From assembly GCA_963668605.1 (NCBI GenBank), contig OY764903.1, forward strand, positions 4,216,001-4,280,000: 64,000 nucleotides of DNA. Reading direction: 5' to 3'. Within the stretch, counting starts at the first letter, position 1; each line of letters starts with the position of its first letter. The DNA is from G963668605 sp963668605 (lineage in GTDB: Bacteria; Acidobacteriota; Terriglobia; Bryobacterales; Bryobacteraceae). The position numbers were made by a program, and so were the translations under genes. This document shows positions 51,990 to 60,181 of this stretch, in pieces. The notes beneath the pieces were generated by a model. It did not search any database. It was given only the letters and a program-made list of their open reading frames with translations, and was not told the origin of the DNA.

Positions 51990-53595
51990 GGGCCTTCTCC
52001 GGTTGCGATGTGAAGAGCTGCCCGCGGAGATCCGACGTGCGTTCGTTTTCGCCGCGCATTACGAGGGCATTCCCCAGCAATTCATGGACGCCGGCCACCT
52101 CCACGCCCGGCACCCAGTACTCCAGTAGCGTGGGAAGCGTGGCCTTATCGATTGCGCAAATGCAGGAAAGCAGGTTGACTCCGAACTTCTCTTTCACGTA
52201 CTGCACGGCGTTGGCTCTGGGGAATCCACCGCGCATGCGCATCTCGAAATTCTCGTCGGTTCCGAGGCCGGAACCGCTGCCGCAGCAAAAGGTCTGCTCG
52301 CGAATGGTGTTCTCCGGCATCTCGTGAAAATTGCCGCAGGTGTTCCGAATGATGTAGCGCGGCTCCTCGAGAAGTCCCATGGCGCGCGCCGGGTTGCAGG
52401 AGTCATGGTACGTCACGTTCCAGTGTGCGTTCCGTGTAGGGTCCAGCTTCAGTTTTCCGTTCCGGATGAGGTCTGCCGTGAATTCGCAGATGTGGACCAT
52501 CTTTGTGGATCGCGCGTTTTCGAACTTTGTCCCGGTGACTGGGGAAACCGGAGGCTCGAGAAAATCCGCCGGACCGTTCATCGTGTCCATGTACTGGTGC
52601 AGTACGCGCCACATGTGCCCGCACTCACCGCCCAGGATCCACTTCACGCCCAGCCGTTTTGCCTCTGCATAAATCTTCCCGTTCAGCCGCTTCATGAGTT
52701 CGTTGGAGCTGAACAGTCCGAAATTCCCTCCTTCGGACGCGTACGCACTGAAAGTGTAGTCAAGCCCTACCTCGTGGAACAGCATGAGGTATCCCAAAAG
52801 CGTGTAGTAGTGCGGGGAGCCAAAGTAATCGGCGGAAGGGACGATGAACAGAACTTCCGCGCCTTTTTTGTTGATGGGCGCTTCCACGCGGATGCCGGTG
52901 ATCTCCTCCAGCTCATCCACCGCGAACTCGATGCTGTCCTTGAATCCGTGTGGTTGAATGCCAAGATGATTGCCGACGCGATTGCAGTTGGCCGCGGGTT
53001 CTTGCACCCAGTGAATGTTGCAGCCCACCAGGTTCAGGAGTTCCCGCCCAATCATCGTGATTTCCGCGGTATCAATTCCGAAGGGACAAAACACCGAGCA
53101 TCGGCGGCACTCCGTGCACTGATAGAAGTAGTAGAACCACTCTTTGAGCACGTCCTCGCTAAGTTCGCGCGCGCCGGCCAATTTGCCAAGAGTCTTGCCT
53201 GCCGTCGTGAAATAGCGCCGGTATACCGACCGGATGAGCTCCGCCCGCAGCACCGGCATATTCTTGGGATCGCCGGACCCGATGTAGAAGTGGCACTTAT
53301 CCGCACAGGCGCCACACCTCACGCAGATATCCATGAACAAACGGAAGGAGCGAAAGCGCTCCAGCCGGTCCCGCATGCCTTCGAGGATAATCTCTCTCCA
53401 GTTCGGGGGCAGTTTCCAGTCCGGATCGGAAGGTTTCCACTCCCGCGGGTTCGCCATCCCCAACTGCTGAAGGCTTTTCGGCTGCGCGCCATTGCAGTAG
53501 GTACCCTTGCGGAACTCGGTGCGCGGCTCCAGCCAACTGCCTTGGGGAGGCGTGTAGTCGATCTGAACGAGTTCTTCCGGCTTGGGCTGCGCCAT
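51982..53595 (-). CDS. dsrK: DsrK, HdrD-like catalytic subunit of DsrMKJOP
   Basis: Cytoplasmic Fe-S protein of 537 aa. The two ferredoxin groups are CVRCGACADKCHFY and CTECRRCSVFCPFG. The CCG-domain motifs are HDSCNPARAMG, TFCCGSGSGLG and a C-terminal CICAIDKATLP. DsrK is thought to reduce or form the DsrC trisulfide at a special [4Fe-4S] cluster, exchanging electrons with the DsrM hemes. Four bases after dsrM and overlapping dsrJ. The long N-terminal part (KPSDPDWKLPPNWREI) is typical of DsrK. Confidence 0.95.
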   Translation of the reverse strand: MAQPKPEELVQIDYTPPQGSWLEPRTEFRKGTYCNGAQPKSLQQLGMANPREWKPSDPDWKLPPNWREIILEGMRDRLERFRSFRLFMDICVRCGACADKCHFYIGSGDPKNMPVLRAELIRSVYRRYFTTAGKTLGKLAGARELSEDVLKEWFYYFYQCTECRRCSVFCPFGIDTAEITMIGRELLNLVGCNIHWVQEPAANCNRVGNHLGIQPHGFKDSIEFAVDELEEITGIRVEAPINKKGAEVLFIVPSADYFGSPHYYTLLGYLMLFHEVGLDYTFSAYASEGGNFGLFSSNELMKRLNGKIYAEAKRLGVKWILGGECGHMWRVLHQYMDTMNGPADFLEPPVSPVTGTKFENARSTKMVHICEFTADLIRNGKLKLDPTRNAHWNVTYHDSCNPARAMGLLEEPRYIIRNTCGNFHEMPENTIREQTFCCGSGSGLGTDENFEMRMRGGFPRANAVQYVKEKFGVNLLSCICAIDKATLPTLLEYWVPGVEVAGVHELLGNALVMRGENERTSDLRGQLFTSQPEKAHG

Positions 53596-53598
53596 GCT

Positions 53599-54522
53599 TT
53601 ATTGCTTCTCCACAGGCATTCCGGCGGCTTTCATTTTCTCCCGGAACTCGTCTTCCCATTCGTCGTACGTGTGCAATTTAACCGAAGGATTCCAGGGATT
53701 CACGTGCCGTTTCATGCGGCTGTTGTTAGCCAGGTTGCGGGTTGGGCTCAGGAAGATGCCACCCATATGCATCAGTTTGCTAAACGGGAACCAGGCGAGC
53801 AGCAGGCTCAGCAAGACGATGTGAACGTAAAAGAGCGGACCCGCGCCGGACGGCAAAATCGGAGAAAACGTCGCCAGCCCGAGCGCGTAGCGTTTCACCT
53901 CGGCCGCATCGATACGCGTGAAATAGCGCATCAGAATTCCGGAACCCGCGAGTGCGATCAACAACGCCGGGGCAGCGAAGTCGGCGGGGAGCGAAAGATA
54001 CCTGAGCTGCGCCTGCGCCAACCGCCTGGCGAGCAGGAAACACAGCGCCGCCAGCAGGATCACGTCGCTCGCATAGATCACCGGAATGCCTACCTGGAAA
54101 AATCCGTCCAGTGCCTGCAACGCCAGCACCGCTTTCGGAGCCGGTTCCAAGAAAAAGCGGAGGTGTCTCACCAGTACCACCAGGAAGGACCAGTGAAACG
54201 CAAGCGCACCTATCCACAACCACAAGGCCGGGGAGTAGACCAGACGCGAGCCGTGCCGTTCCGGGCGATGATTGCGTAGTAGCGACCGGAACAGCAATAC
54301 CTCCGAAGCTACGCGCGCCACAGTCCCCACCGTCGTATATGGGCTCTCCAGCCATGAAGCTTTGATCCACGGAAGCGACTTCTGTTGACCGCAAGTCGTG
54401 GGAATGCGGAATGGGACTGGCACTTGGGCCCACGTCACGACACGGTAGCTGACACCCAGGAAGAAGACCAGCAGGGCCGCATAGGGAAGGATCACCGCGA
54501 GGATCGTGCGCAGTTCCATCAT
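53599..54522 (-). CDS. dsrM: DsrM, membrane cytochrome b of DsrMKJOP
   Basis: NarI-like diheme cytochrome b of 307 aa. The N-terminal helix is ILAVILPYAALLVFFLGVSY. Histidines in helices (GALAFHWSFLVVLVRHLRFF; LFYVHIVLLSLLLAWFPFSK) are likely heme ligands, and the motif FPFSKLMHMGGIFLSPTRN is a DsrM hallmark. The hydrophilic C-terminus would meet DsrK in the cytoplasm. It overlaps the RsbRD-domain gene by 4 bp. Confidence 0.93.
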   Translation of the reverse strand: MMELRTILAVILPYAALLVFFLGVSYRVVTWAQVPVPFRIPTTCGQQKSLPWIKASWLESPYTTVGTVARVASEVLLFRSLLRNHRPERHGSRLVYSPALWLWIGALAFHWSFLVVLVRHLRFFLEPAPKAVLALQALDGFFQVGIPVIYASDVILLAALCFLLARRLAQAQLRYLSLPADFAAPALLIALAGSGILMRYFTRIDAAEVKRYALGLATFSPILPSGAGPLFYVHIVLLSLLLAWFPFSKLMHMGGIFLSPTRNLANNSRMKRHVNPWNPSVKLHTYDEWEDEFREKMKAAGMPVEKQ

Positions 54523-54995
54523 GATTCGAGCATTCGTTCGAGCAGATACGTTTTCCGGCGACTCTCATTCACCTGGAGTGCCAGCAATTTCTCGCGGCTG
54601 CGCATATAAGCATCGAATGCCATTAGCGCCAACTCGTCGATCCTTTCATCGATGCCGTCATCGTGGCCGCACCGTCCGCGCAGCAATGGTTTCAGCAAGA
54701 AAATGAACGAGACGGCCTCACTGGCCGAAAACTCCTGCACCGCTCTGATACGGAGCAATTCATCCAGCACCAACCCAGCGGCAGCGAGTTCCCCGTCGCC
54801 GAGAACGGCATCCAGCAGCACCGGAAGCCCCTCGCGGAGCGCGTACCCGGCAGGGTTGCGGAATTGGTCCCCTTGGGCCAGCAGCATTTCCGCGGTTCGC
54901 TTGGGGTACGCTTGCACGGTACGCTTCAGCCACGCATCAGAGATCGTGCGCTTTTCGTGAACCGGGACCGTCTCCTTGGGCCGAGGAACCGCCAC
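54519..54995 (-). CDS. RsbRD N-terminal-domain protein within the dsr operon
   Basis: A 158-aa helical protein. The segment WLKRTVQAYPKRTAEMLLAQ with DQFRNPAGYALREGL resembles the RsbRD N-terminal (globin-like sensory) domain. Genes of this type are found between dsrC and dsrM in sulfate reducers; their role is not established, but redox or ligand sensing is plausible. It starts with GTG 54995, GAGGAG six bases upstream. It lies between dsrC and dsrM, overlapping dsrM. Confidence 0.7.
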   Translation of the reverse strand: MAVPRPKETVPVHEKRTISDAWLKRTVQAYPKRTAEMLLAQGDQFRNPAGYALREGLPVLLDAVLGDGELAAAGLVLDELLRIRAVQEFSASEAVSFIFLLKPLLRGRCGHDDGIDERIDELALMAFDAYMRSREKLLALQVNESRRKTYLLERMLES

Positions 54996-55005
54996 GTCTA
55001 CTCCT

Positions 55006-55323
55006 CTACACGCAGCCGGTGGGCTTGGGAAGTCCCGCCAGTTTACAGGCGCCCTTGGCCGGTCCGGACGGGAACAGCACGTAAATCTCGTTCAGTTTGA
55101 ACCCGGTTTCCTTGCAAACCTTGCGCACCATCGGCGCGATGCCGAATTCCAGGTAATAATGCCGAAGATAGTTGATGACCTTCCAGTGATCTGGAGTAAG
55201 TTCCGTGATATCTTCGCTTAACGCAAAATCTTTGGCAACGGTTTCATTCCAGATTTCCGGGTTTTCCAGGAACCCATCTTCGTCCACGCTGTAAATCGTT
55301 CCGTTCGCTTCGTATGTTGTCAC
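55006..55323 (-). CDS. dsrC: DsrC, sulfur-carrier substrate of DsrAB
   Basis: A 105-aa protein with the DsrC/TusE fold (DEDGFLENPEIWNETVAKDF; LTPDHWKVINYLRHYY). The C-terminal arm carries both cysteines: C93 in GACKLAG and C104, the penultimate residue in PTGCV, separated by ten residues. TusE/RspA relatives lack the first one, so this is a true DsrC able to form the trisulfide from DsrAB. The start is GTG 55323. A single copy stands between the dsrL-like and RsbRD-domain genes. Confidence 0.95.
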   Translation of the reverse strand: MTTYEANGTIYSVDEDGFLENPEIWNETVAKDFALSEDITELTPDHWKVINYLRHYYLEFGIAPMVRKVCKETGFKLNEIYVLFPSGPAKGACKLAGLPKPTGCV

Positions 55324-55362
55324 AGCTCAAGTCCCTCTTGTGATTTCGAATTCCGGCCCTCT

Positions 55363-56409
55363 TCAAACTAGGTCGATGTAGCCGCAGGGGCAACCGTCGA
55401 CGCATTTGCCGCAGCCGTTACAGCGTTCCAGATTCAGCCTGTAACGTCTGCTCGATGGAATCTTTTCGAATCCGTCTTTAGTGCAGTACATCCAGCAGTT
55501 TCCACAGCCCATGCACATGCCGCACGACATGCACCGCCGGGACTCGCCCACCGCGCCGTCCGCGGTCATGTCGCCCACCCCGTCGAATCGCGGCTGATCT
55601 TTATACCATTCCGGGCGTATGCGCTCCTTAGGCGTGAGCGCCCTGGGCGCCGGGGCCATTACGGCAACGCCCCGAATTCGTGCATCGGCACCCTCGGCGG
55701 CCGCGAGACCGCCAGCTATAGCGAACGCTATGGCAGAGGCGTCCAGCGTGTCAAGGCTAGCCGCTTCCACCACCTCCGCGTAGCCATCCCGAAGCGTTTC
55801 CACGGCGATTTCGCCACAGGCGCACTTCAATTCCACTCCGAAATCCAGAATTCTTTGGATTTCGGCATTCAAAACTTCATCCGGCAAACTCGAGCGCATG
55901 GGCCCGCCGGGCTGCCCCGAGCTTTCAAATATCGTGACCCTGTACCCTCGCCGGGCTAGATGGTACGCTGCCGAGAAACCAGCCGGACCCGCACCGATCA
56001 CCGCCACCGCGTCCGGCAACTCTCTCGTTCTGGCAAACTTCCAATGGCGTTCGATCGCGTAATCACCGACAAAACGCTCCACCGCATTTACCGCCACCGC
56101 GCCTTCTTTCAGGAGCCGGTGGCAATTGTCTTCACAAGGGTGCAAACACACCCTGCCGCAGACAGACGGAAACGGATTGCGGGCCGTAATCCTCTGCCAC
56201 GCTATCTCGAACGCTTGCTCCATTGTGCGGCCGTCCACTTCGGCGTCCGCGATAGTGGTGAGCATGCCGCGAACATCGCAACCAATGGGACAACTGGCCG
56301 CGCACGATGACGCTTTCGGCGTATACCGCGGACGTAACGCACTGCCCTGGGAATCTGCCGACGAAGTCTGCCGGATCAAAGGTTTCTTGATCGCTTTAAA
56401 TAGGGCCAT
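55363..56409 (-). CDS. dsrL: Shortened DsrL-like iron-sulfur flavoprotein lacking the NAD(P)H-binding domain
   Basis: Resembles DsrL/GltD-type oxidoreductases but is 348 aa, where DsrL is usually over 600. An N-terminal Fe-S domain (CAASCPIGCDVRG; CGRVCLHPCEDNC) precedes an FAD-binding motif VAVIGAGPAGFSAAYHLARR. The frame then passes from LDFGVELKCACGEIAVETL to RPEWYKDQPRFDGVGDM and a C-terminal dicluster ferredoxin (CMSCGMCMGCGNC; CNGCGKCVDGCPC). The Rossmann NAD(P)H domain and second half of the FAD domain are missing, with no stop or frameshift. Probably an adapted protein that accepts or donates electrons by Fe-S only. Lies between dsrB and dsrC, 7 bp after dsrB. Confidence 0.8.
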   Translation of the reverse strand: MALFKAIKKPLIRQTSSADSQGSALRPRYTPKASSCAASCPIGCDVRGMLTTIADAEVDGRTMEQAFEIAWQRITARNPFPSVCGRVCLHPCEDNCHRLLKEGAVAVNAVERFVGDYAIERHWKFARTRELPDAVAVIGAGPAGFSAAYHLARRGYRVTIFESSGQPGGPMRSSLPDEVLNAEIQRILDFGVELKCACGEIAVETLRDGYAEVVEAASLDTLDASAIAFAIAGGLAAAEGADARIRGVAVMAPAPRALTPKERIRPEWYKDQPRFDGVGDMTADGAVGESRRCMSCGMCMGCGNCWMYCTKDGFEKIPSSRRYRLNLERCNGCGKCVDGCPCGYIDLV

Positions 56410-56416
56410 GTTACTG

Positions 56417-57499
56417 CTAATACCTTATGTGCGTAGACCGGGCATAAGTGAGGCCAGCGTGCGTAAAGTCGTCAACGTGATAGCGCGTGAATTCGATCCC
56501 GGTCAATTCAAAGAACCGGGGCCATCCGATGCGCTCAATCCATTCGCCAACGCGCTCGAAGTTCTTGGCGCCCGCGGCGTAGACCTCCACGATATTGCAT
56601 ACCGCATCCACCACTTCAGGCCAGCGCGGCGGATTGTTGGGTAGGAACGGAATCGCCAATTTGGAAAATTTCGGCGCTGTGCGAGCGTTGCTGACCTTGC
56701 CGCCCACGTAAATCGAGAGACCGTCGTTTTCCGGATCGTCTAGCGGCATTGCAGGGGAAACCGTGTAGCAGTTTCCACAGTACATGCACTTCTCTTCGAT
56801 GACGTTGACCGATTCCTTGCCTCCCACAATTGCGGGCCGGATGGCATCCGTCGGACAAGCCGCGATGAGGGTAGGAATCTCGCTCACCTTTTTCAGAATG
56901 TCATGGTTGATCTTTGGCGGTTTCCGATGGATACCGAGGATGGCGATATCAGAGCAGTGCACTGCGCCGCACATGTTCAGGCAGCATGCCACGGCAATGC
57001 GAACCTTGGCCGGAAGATTCTCTTCTGTGAAGCGGTTATGTAACCGGTCCATCAGTGATTTCACGATTCCGGAAGCGTCGGTAGCCGCGGAGTGGCAATG
57101 AATCCAACCCTGCGTGTGCACCACGTTGCTGATGGATGCGCCCGTGCCGCCAACTGGGAATCCGGCTTCGAGAAGTTCCTTCTTGAGCGGTTCGATGTTG
57201 GCAAATTCGTCGAGCAGAAACTCGATGTTATGCCGGCTGGTGAAGCGGAGATAGCCGCCGCAGTACTTGTCGGCGAGCGCGGCAATGGTGCGGATTGTTT
57301 GAACGCTCAACAAACGCGGAGAGCCAGCCCTAACCGTGTAGATCCGTTCGCCCGAATCGGCAACATGGCACAGCACGCCGGGAGCGACTCTTTCGTGATA
57401 CTTCCACTTCCCGTAGTTCCTCTTGATCGCCGGGTGGAGAAACTTTTCATAATTGGGCGGCCCGATGTCGGTGATTCTCTTGACGGGTTCTGTTGCCAT
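56417..57499 (-). CDS. dsrB: Dissimilatory sulfite reductase, beta subunit
   Basis: A 360-aa subunit starting at ATG 57499 (MATEPVKRITDIGPPNYEKF). The siroheme-[4Fe-4S] ligands lie in GWIHCHSA (C135) and ACCLNMCGAVHC (C172, C173, C177). The inserted ferredoxin domain holds C215 in ACPTDAI and CMYCGNC (238-244). DsrB bears the catalytic sirohemes of the alpha2beta2 enzyme. It starts 1 bp after dsrA. An upstream extension of the frame to 57604 lies inside dsrA and is not used. Confidence 0.96.
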   Translation of the reverse strand: MATEPVKRITDIGPPNYEKFLHPAIKRNYGKWKYHERVAPGVLCHVADSGERIYTVRAGSPRLLSVQTIRTIAALADKYCGGYLRFTSRHNIEFLLDEFANIEPLKKELLEAGFPVGGTGASISNVVHTQGWIHCHSAATDASGIVKSLMDRLHNRFTEENLPAKVRIAVACCLNMCGAVHCSDIAILGIHRKPPKINHDILKKVSEIPTLIAACPTDAIRPAIVGGKESVNVIEEKCMYCGNCYTVSPAMPLDDPENDGLSIYVGGKVSNARTAPKFSKLAIPFLPNNPPRWPEVVDAVCNIVEVYAAGAKNFERVGEWIERIGWPRFFELTGIEFTRYHVDDFTHAGLTYARSTHIRY

Positions 57500-57500
57500 G

Positions 57501-58688
57501 TTACTGGGCCTCCTTTTCCTGGAAAAAGATGAACGGGTTATCACGGGGGGCCGCAACCATCTCGGGGGTAGGATCCAGGCCGATACCGTCAAGGAAATTC
57601 GCAAGGCCGACGCGCTGGATCAGTTCGCCGATGCGCTCCCGGTTCTCGCCGTACTCATCCCAGAACTCCCACAGGCGTGTGAGCAGTTCGTTCACGGTCT
57701 CTTCCAGTTCTTCGGCTGGCACGAATGGCACCAGCACGCTTGAAAGCAGCGCGCCTTTGACGATGGGAGCCTTCGCTCCGATCAGAATCACCGCGCCGCG
57801 CTCCTTGCCGGGCCGCAGAGCCTTGGGCATCACGTTGATGCAGTGCATGCAGCGGACGCACTCGCGGTTCACGATGCTCAGCTTGCCATTGTCCCAGTCG
57901 ATGCAGCGGTTGGGGCAGCGGTCGCACACATCCTTCCGGATATCGAGGCCGCCGGCGGCGTATTCCGCCACCATTGCGTCGTCCTGTTGGATGTCGTCTT
58001 TCCAGGTGCCGATGATGGAGAGGTCCGCGCGCGCGCTGGCCGCCACGCAGTCGTTCGGACATCCGGAACACTTAATCTTAAATTTGTACGGGAAAGCTGG
58101 CCGGTGCATCTCGTCCTGATGCCCATGCGTCAGGTCGTTGCATAGCTTCATGGTATCGAAGCACGCCCATTCGCAGCGCGCCTGTCCGACGCAGGACGAC
58201 GGGGTCCGAAGCGCGGAACCCGACCCGCCCAGATCAAATCCCGCTGCCGTCAGTTCGTTAAATGTGGGCTCCAGTTGATCCGTGGTCGTGCCCAGGAAAA
58301 TTATGTCCCCTGTCGCGCCGTGGAAATTGGTTAGGCCGGAACCATGGCGCTCCCAAATGTCCGCCAGGGTGCGCAAGGCGTCACTCGTGTAAAACCACCC
58401 GGATGGTTGATTCACCCGGAGGGTGTGGAAGTGAGCGATAGCGGGGAACTGTTCCGGCGCGGCACTGTACCGTCCGATTACGCCGGCGCCGTATCCGCGG
58501 ACGCCCACCATGCCGCCGTGTTTCCAATGGCCTTTTTTCTTCTCGTACGACAGTTCGAGCTGTCCGAGCAGATCGCCGCACAGAGGGCTCGTTTCGCCGG
58601 CTTTCTTAATCTCCGTAACGAAACTGGGCCACGGTCCTTTTTCGAGTTCATCGAGTAATTCAGTTGGGCGTTTATTGTCGTCGGCCAT
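57501..58688 (-). CDS. dsrA: Dissimilatory sulfite reductase, alpha subunit
   Basis: A 395-aa subunit. The sulfite-reductase signature RTPSSCVGQARCEWACFDT gives Cx5C (C166, C172), and CSGCPNDC gives Cx3C (C210, C214), the siroheme-cluster ligands. The ferredoxin domain is CDRCPNRC with CVRCMHC (255-283). First gene of the minus array ending at 43110. The enzyme reduces sulfite to a DsrC-bound trisulfide (or works in reverse in oxidisers). A sigma70-like promoter stands about 55 bp upstream. Siroheme could come from cobA at 23.3 kb and DsrN. Confidence 0.97.
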   Translation of the reverse strand: MADDNKRPTELLDELEKGPWPSFVTEIKKAGETSPLCGDLLGQLELSYEKKKGHWKHGGMVGVRGYGAGVIGRYSAAPEQFPAIAHFHTLRVNQPSGWFYTSDALRTLADIWERHGSGLTNFHGATGDIIFLGTTTDQLEPTFNELTAAGFDLGGSGSALRTPSSCVGQARCEWACFDTMKLCNDLTHGHQDEMHRPAFPYKFKIKCSGCPNDCVAASARADLSIIGTWKDDIQQDDAMVAEYAAGGLDIRKDVCDRCPNRCIDWDNGKLSIVNRECVRCMHCINVMPKALRPGKERGAVILIGAKAPIVKGALLSSVLVPFVPAEELEETVNELLTRLWEFWDEYGENRERIGELIQRVGLANFLDGIGLDPTPEMVAAPRDNPFIFFQEKEAQ

Positions 58689-58742
58689 GGGTTTTACTCC
58701 GGGAATATCAGGCCATACAGTATTTCGTAGCTGAAGATCCCT

Positions 58743-58771
58743 AATATCTCACATATCAACAGTGGCGTCAA
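58743..58771 (-). promoter_or_regulatory. Probable dsr operon promoter
   Basis: On the minus strand TTGACG (58771-58766), a 17-bp spacer and GATATT (58748-58743) precede dsrA. The spacer and -10 region contain TTGATATGTGAGATATTAG, a loose relative of the palindrome before the sugar-acid genes. No terminator separates it from the Gfo/Idh gene upstream. Confidence 0.5.
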
Positions 58772-58806
58772 TTTCCAGAGCCGCCACAAAGGAGGATTCT
58801 CCTACC

Positions 58807-59928
58807 CTAAATGGCGGGGAAATCCTTACTGGTGACGATGCGGTTCTCGCGGATGCTGATGTCGGCGCCATAGGCCAGTTTGGAGGACTCGAGCGCCGCT
58901 TCCGGACTGAGCGGAGACGGCTTCCTGTCGCGCACATTCTGGAAGAATTCGCGGTACATCTTCACTTCCGGACCGCCGTCGTTATCGTCGGAGTACTTCG
59001 CCGGTTCCAGAGCCTTATCGAGAGGCCCCACCAGGAGTTTGCCGCCGTCGCGCCGGATCACGCCCTTATCGCCGACGATCAGCAGTTTACCGCCCGCCGA
59101 CCGCGAGAAACAGGAGAAGGAGTAGTTCAGCCGCGCACCATTGGCGAAATCAGCCAGCGTCGAGGAGATATCGCGTGTGTCGCGATCCTTATAGTGCACC
59201 ACCCCGCCCGATGCCGACAGCCGCACCACGGGAGAGTTCACGATGGAGGTCACCAGGCCGAGGGCATGGATGGAAAACTCGAGTTCGCTCGATCCGGAGG
59301 TCCGCGCGAGTAGTCGCCAACTGACCTTCTGCCCCGTCTTCGGATCGGTCACCTTGGACGTCTGTGCGTTCCAGTCGTTACGGTACTCCTCATAGTTGAT
59401 AAACCGCACGGGTCCGATCCTGCCGCTCTCGACGATGTTCCGGATCTCGGAATCGCCCTGGGAATAGCGTCGCTGCATGCCCACACAAACCACGCGCCCG
59501 GACTTGCGGGCCTCCCGGATAATATCCGTCGCCTCCTTGTAGTTCAGCGCGAGCGGCTTCTCAAGCATTACATCCTTGCCGGCTCGCAGAGCCGCAAGCG
59601 CCATCTCGTGGTGCATGTAGCCGGGGGTGACGATCGCTACCGCTCCGACGCTCTTGTCCTTAAGCATCTCCCGGTAATCGGTGTACATCGCGGGTTTGGA
59701 AGGCAGCCCGCCGGCCGCCTTTGTCATGCGAGCCGATTCGAGGTCGCAGAGCGCTACCACCTTGGATTCGCTCTGGAGTTGCGCCAGCGCTTTAAGATGG
59801 GCGCCCGACCGCAACCCCACACCGATCACGCCCATGTTTATGGAACCGGTCTGCGCCTCCGCGGCCGTCGTGCCCAGCGTGGCCAGCCCGGCTGCAATCA
59901 TCTGTCTGCGCGAAAGATCATTTTGCAT
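58807..59928 (-). CDS. Tat-exported Gfo/Idh/MocA family oxidoreductase
   Basis: A 373-aa sugar dehydrogenase-type protein. The Tat signal is QNDLSRRQMIAAGLATLGTT. The Rossmann motif is INMGVIGVGLRSGAHLKAL, the conserved lysine is in VMLEKPLALN, and VCVGMQRRY follows. The C-terminal domain reads LARTSGSSELEFSIHALGLV, with serine/His rather than the usual D-G-x-H-x-x-D, which may alter the catalytic site. TAGGAG precedes the ATG. It follows a TIM-barrel gene and a TIM-barrel pseudogene on the same strand. Confidence 0.87.
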   Translation of the reverse strand: MQNDLSRRQMIAAGLATLGTTAAEAQTGSINMGVIGVGLRSGAHLKALAQLQSESKVVALCDLESARMTKAAGGLPSKPAMYTDYREMLKDKSVGAVAIVTPGYMHHEMALAALRAGKDVMLEKPLALNYKEATDIIREARKSGRVVCVGMQRRYSQGDSEIRNIVESGRIGPVRFINYEEYRNDWNAQTSKVTDPKTGQKVSWRLLARTSGSSELEFSIHALGLVTSIVNSPVVRLSASGGVVHYKDRDTRDISSTLADFANGARLNYSFSCFSRSAGGKLLIVGDKGVIRRDGGKLLVGPLDKALEPAKYSDDNDGGPEVKMYREFFQNVRDRKPSPLSPEAALESSKLAYGADISIRENRIVTSKDFPAI

Positions 59929-59937
59929 GCATTTCTC

Positions 59938-60163
59938 CTATATGTTCAGTCGATTTTTCATGTAGCCGCGAGCGCTTTGAGTGAGGCTGCGGCAGGTCTG
60001 ACCTGTCTCTGGTTCCATTTCGAGTATGACCCAGCCGCGCCATTCCCTGAATCGGCACTCCATAGATCCGGGTTTGGCAACCCACTCGGATGCGGCTGGA
60101 ATCGGCCGGCCACGCAATACCGGCGAGCGCCCCGCCGGGAAATTCTCTTCGCAGCAAATTCAT
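59938..60163 (-). pseudogene. TIM-barrel isomerase-like gene reduced to its two ends
   Basis: From 60163 the frame reads MNLLRREFPGGALAGIAWPA then IRVGCQTRIYG, the signal and first strand of an exported TIM-barrel protein. A frame change near 60050 gives EWRGWVILEMEPETGQTCRS and LTQSARGYMKNRLNI with a stop at 59938, the normal last strand and helix. About 220 internal residues are deleted. Confidence 0.7.
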
Positions 60164-60181
60164 TTATCCCAACTATCGCGT

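Noticed and set aside
52324..54279. A 651-codon plus-strand open frame opposite dsrK and dsrM
   Set aside because: It is antisense to two clear dsr genes, its translation is rich in H, R, Q and V without domain motifs, and it arises from the G+C-rich codon pattern.
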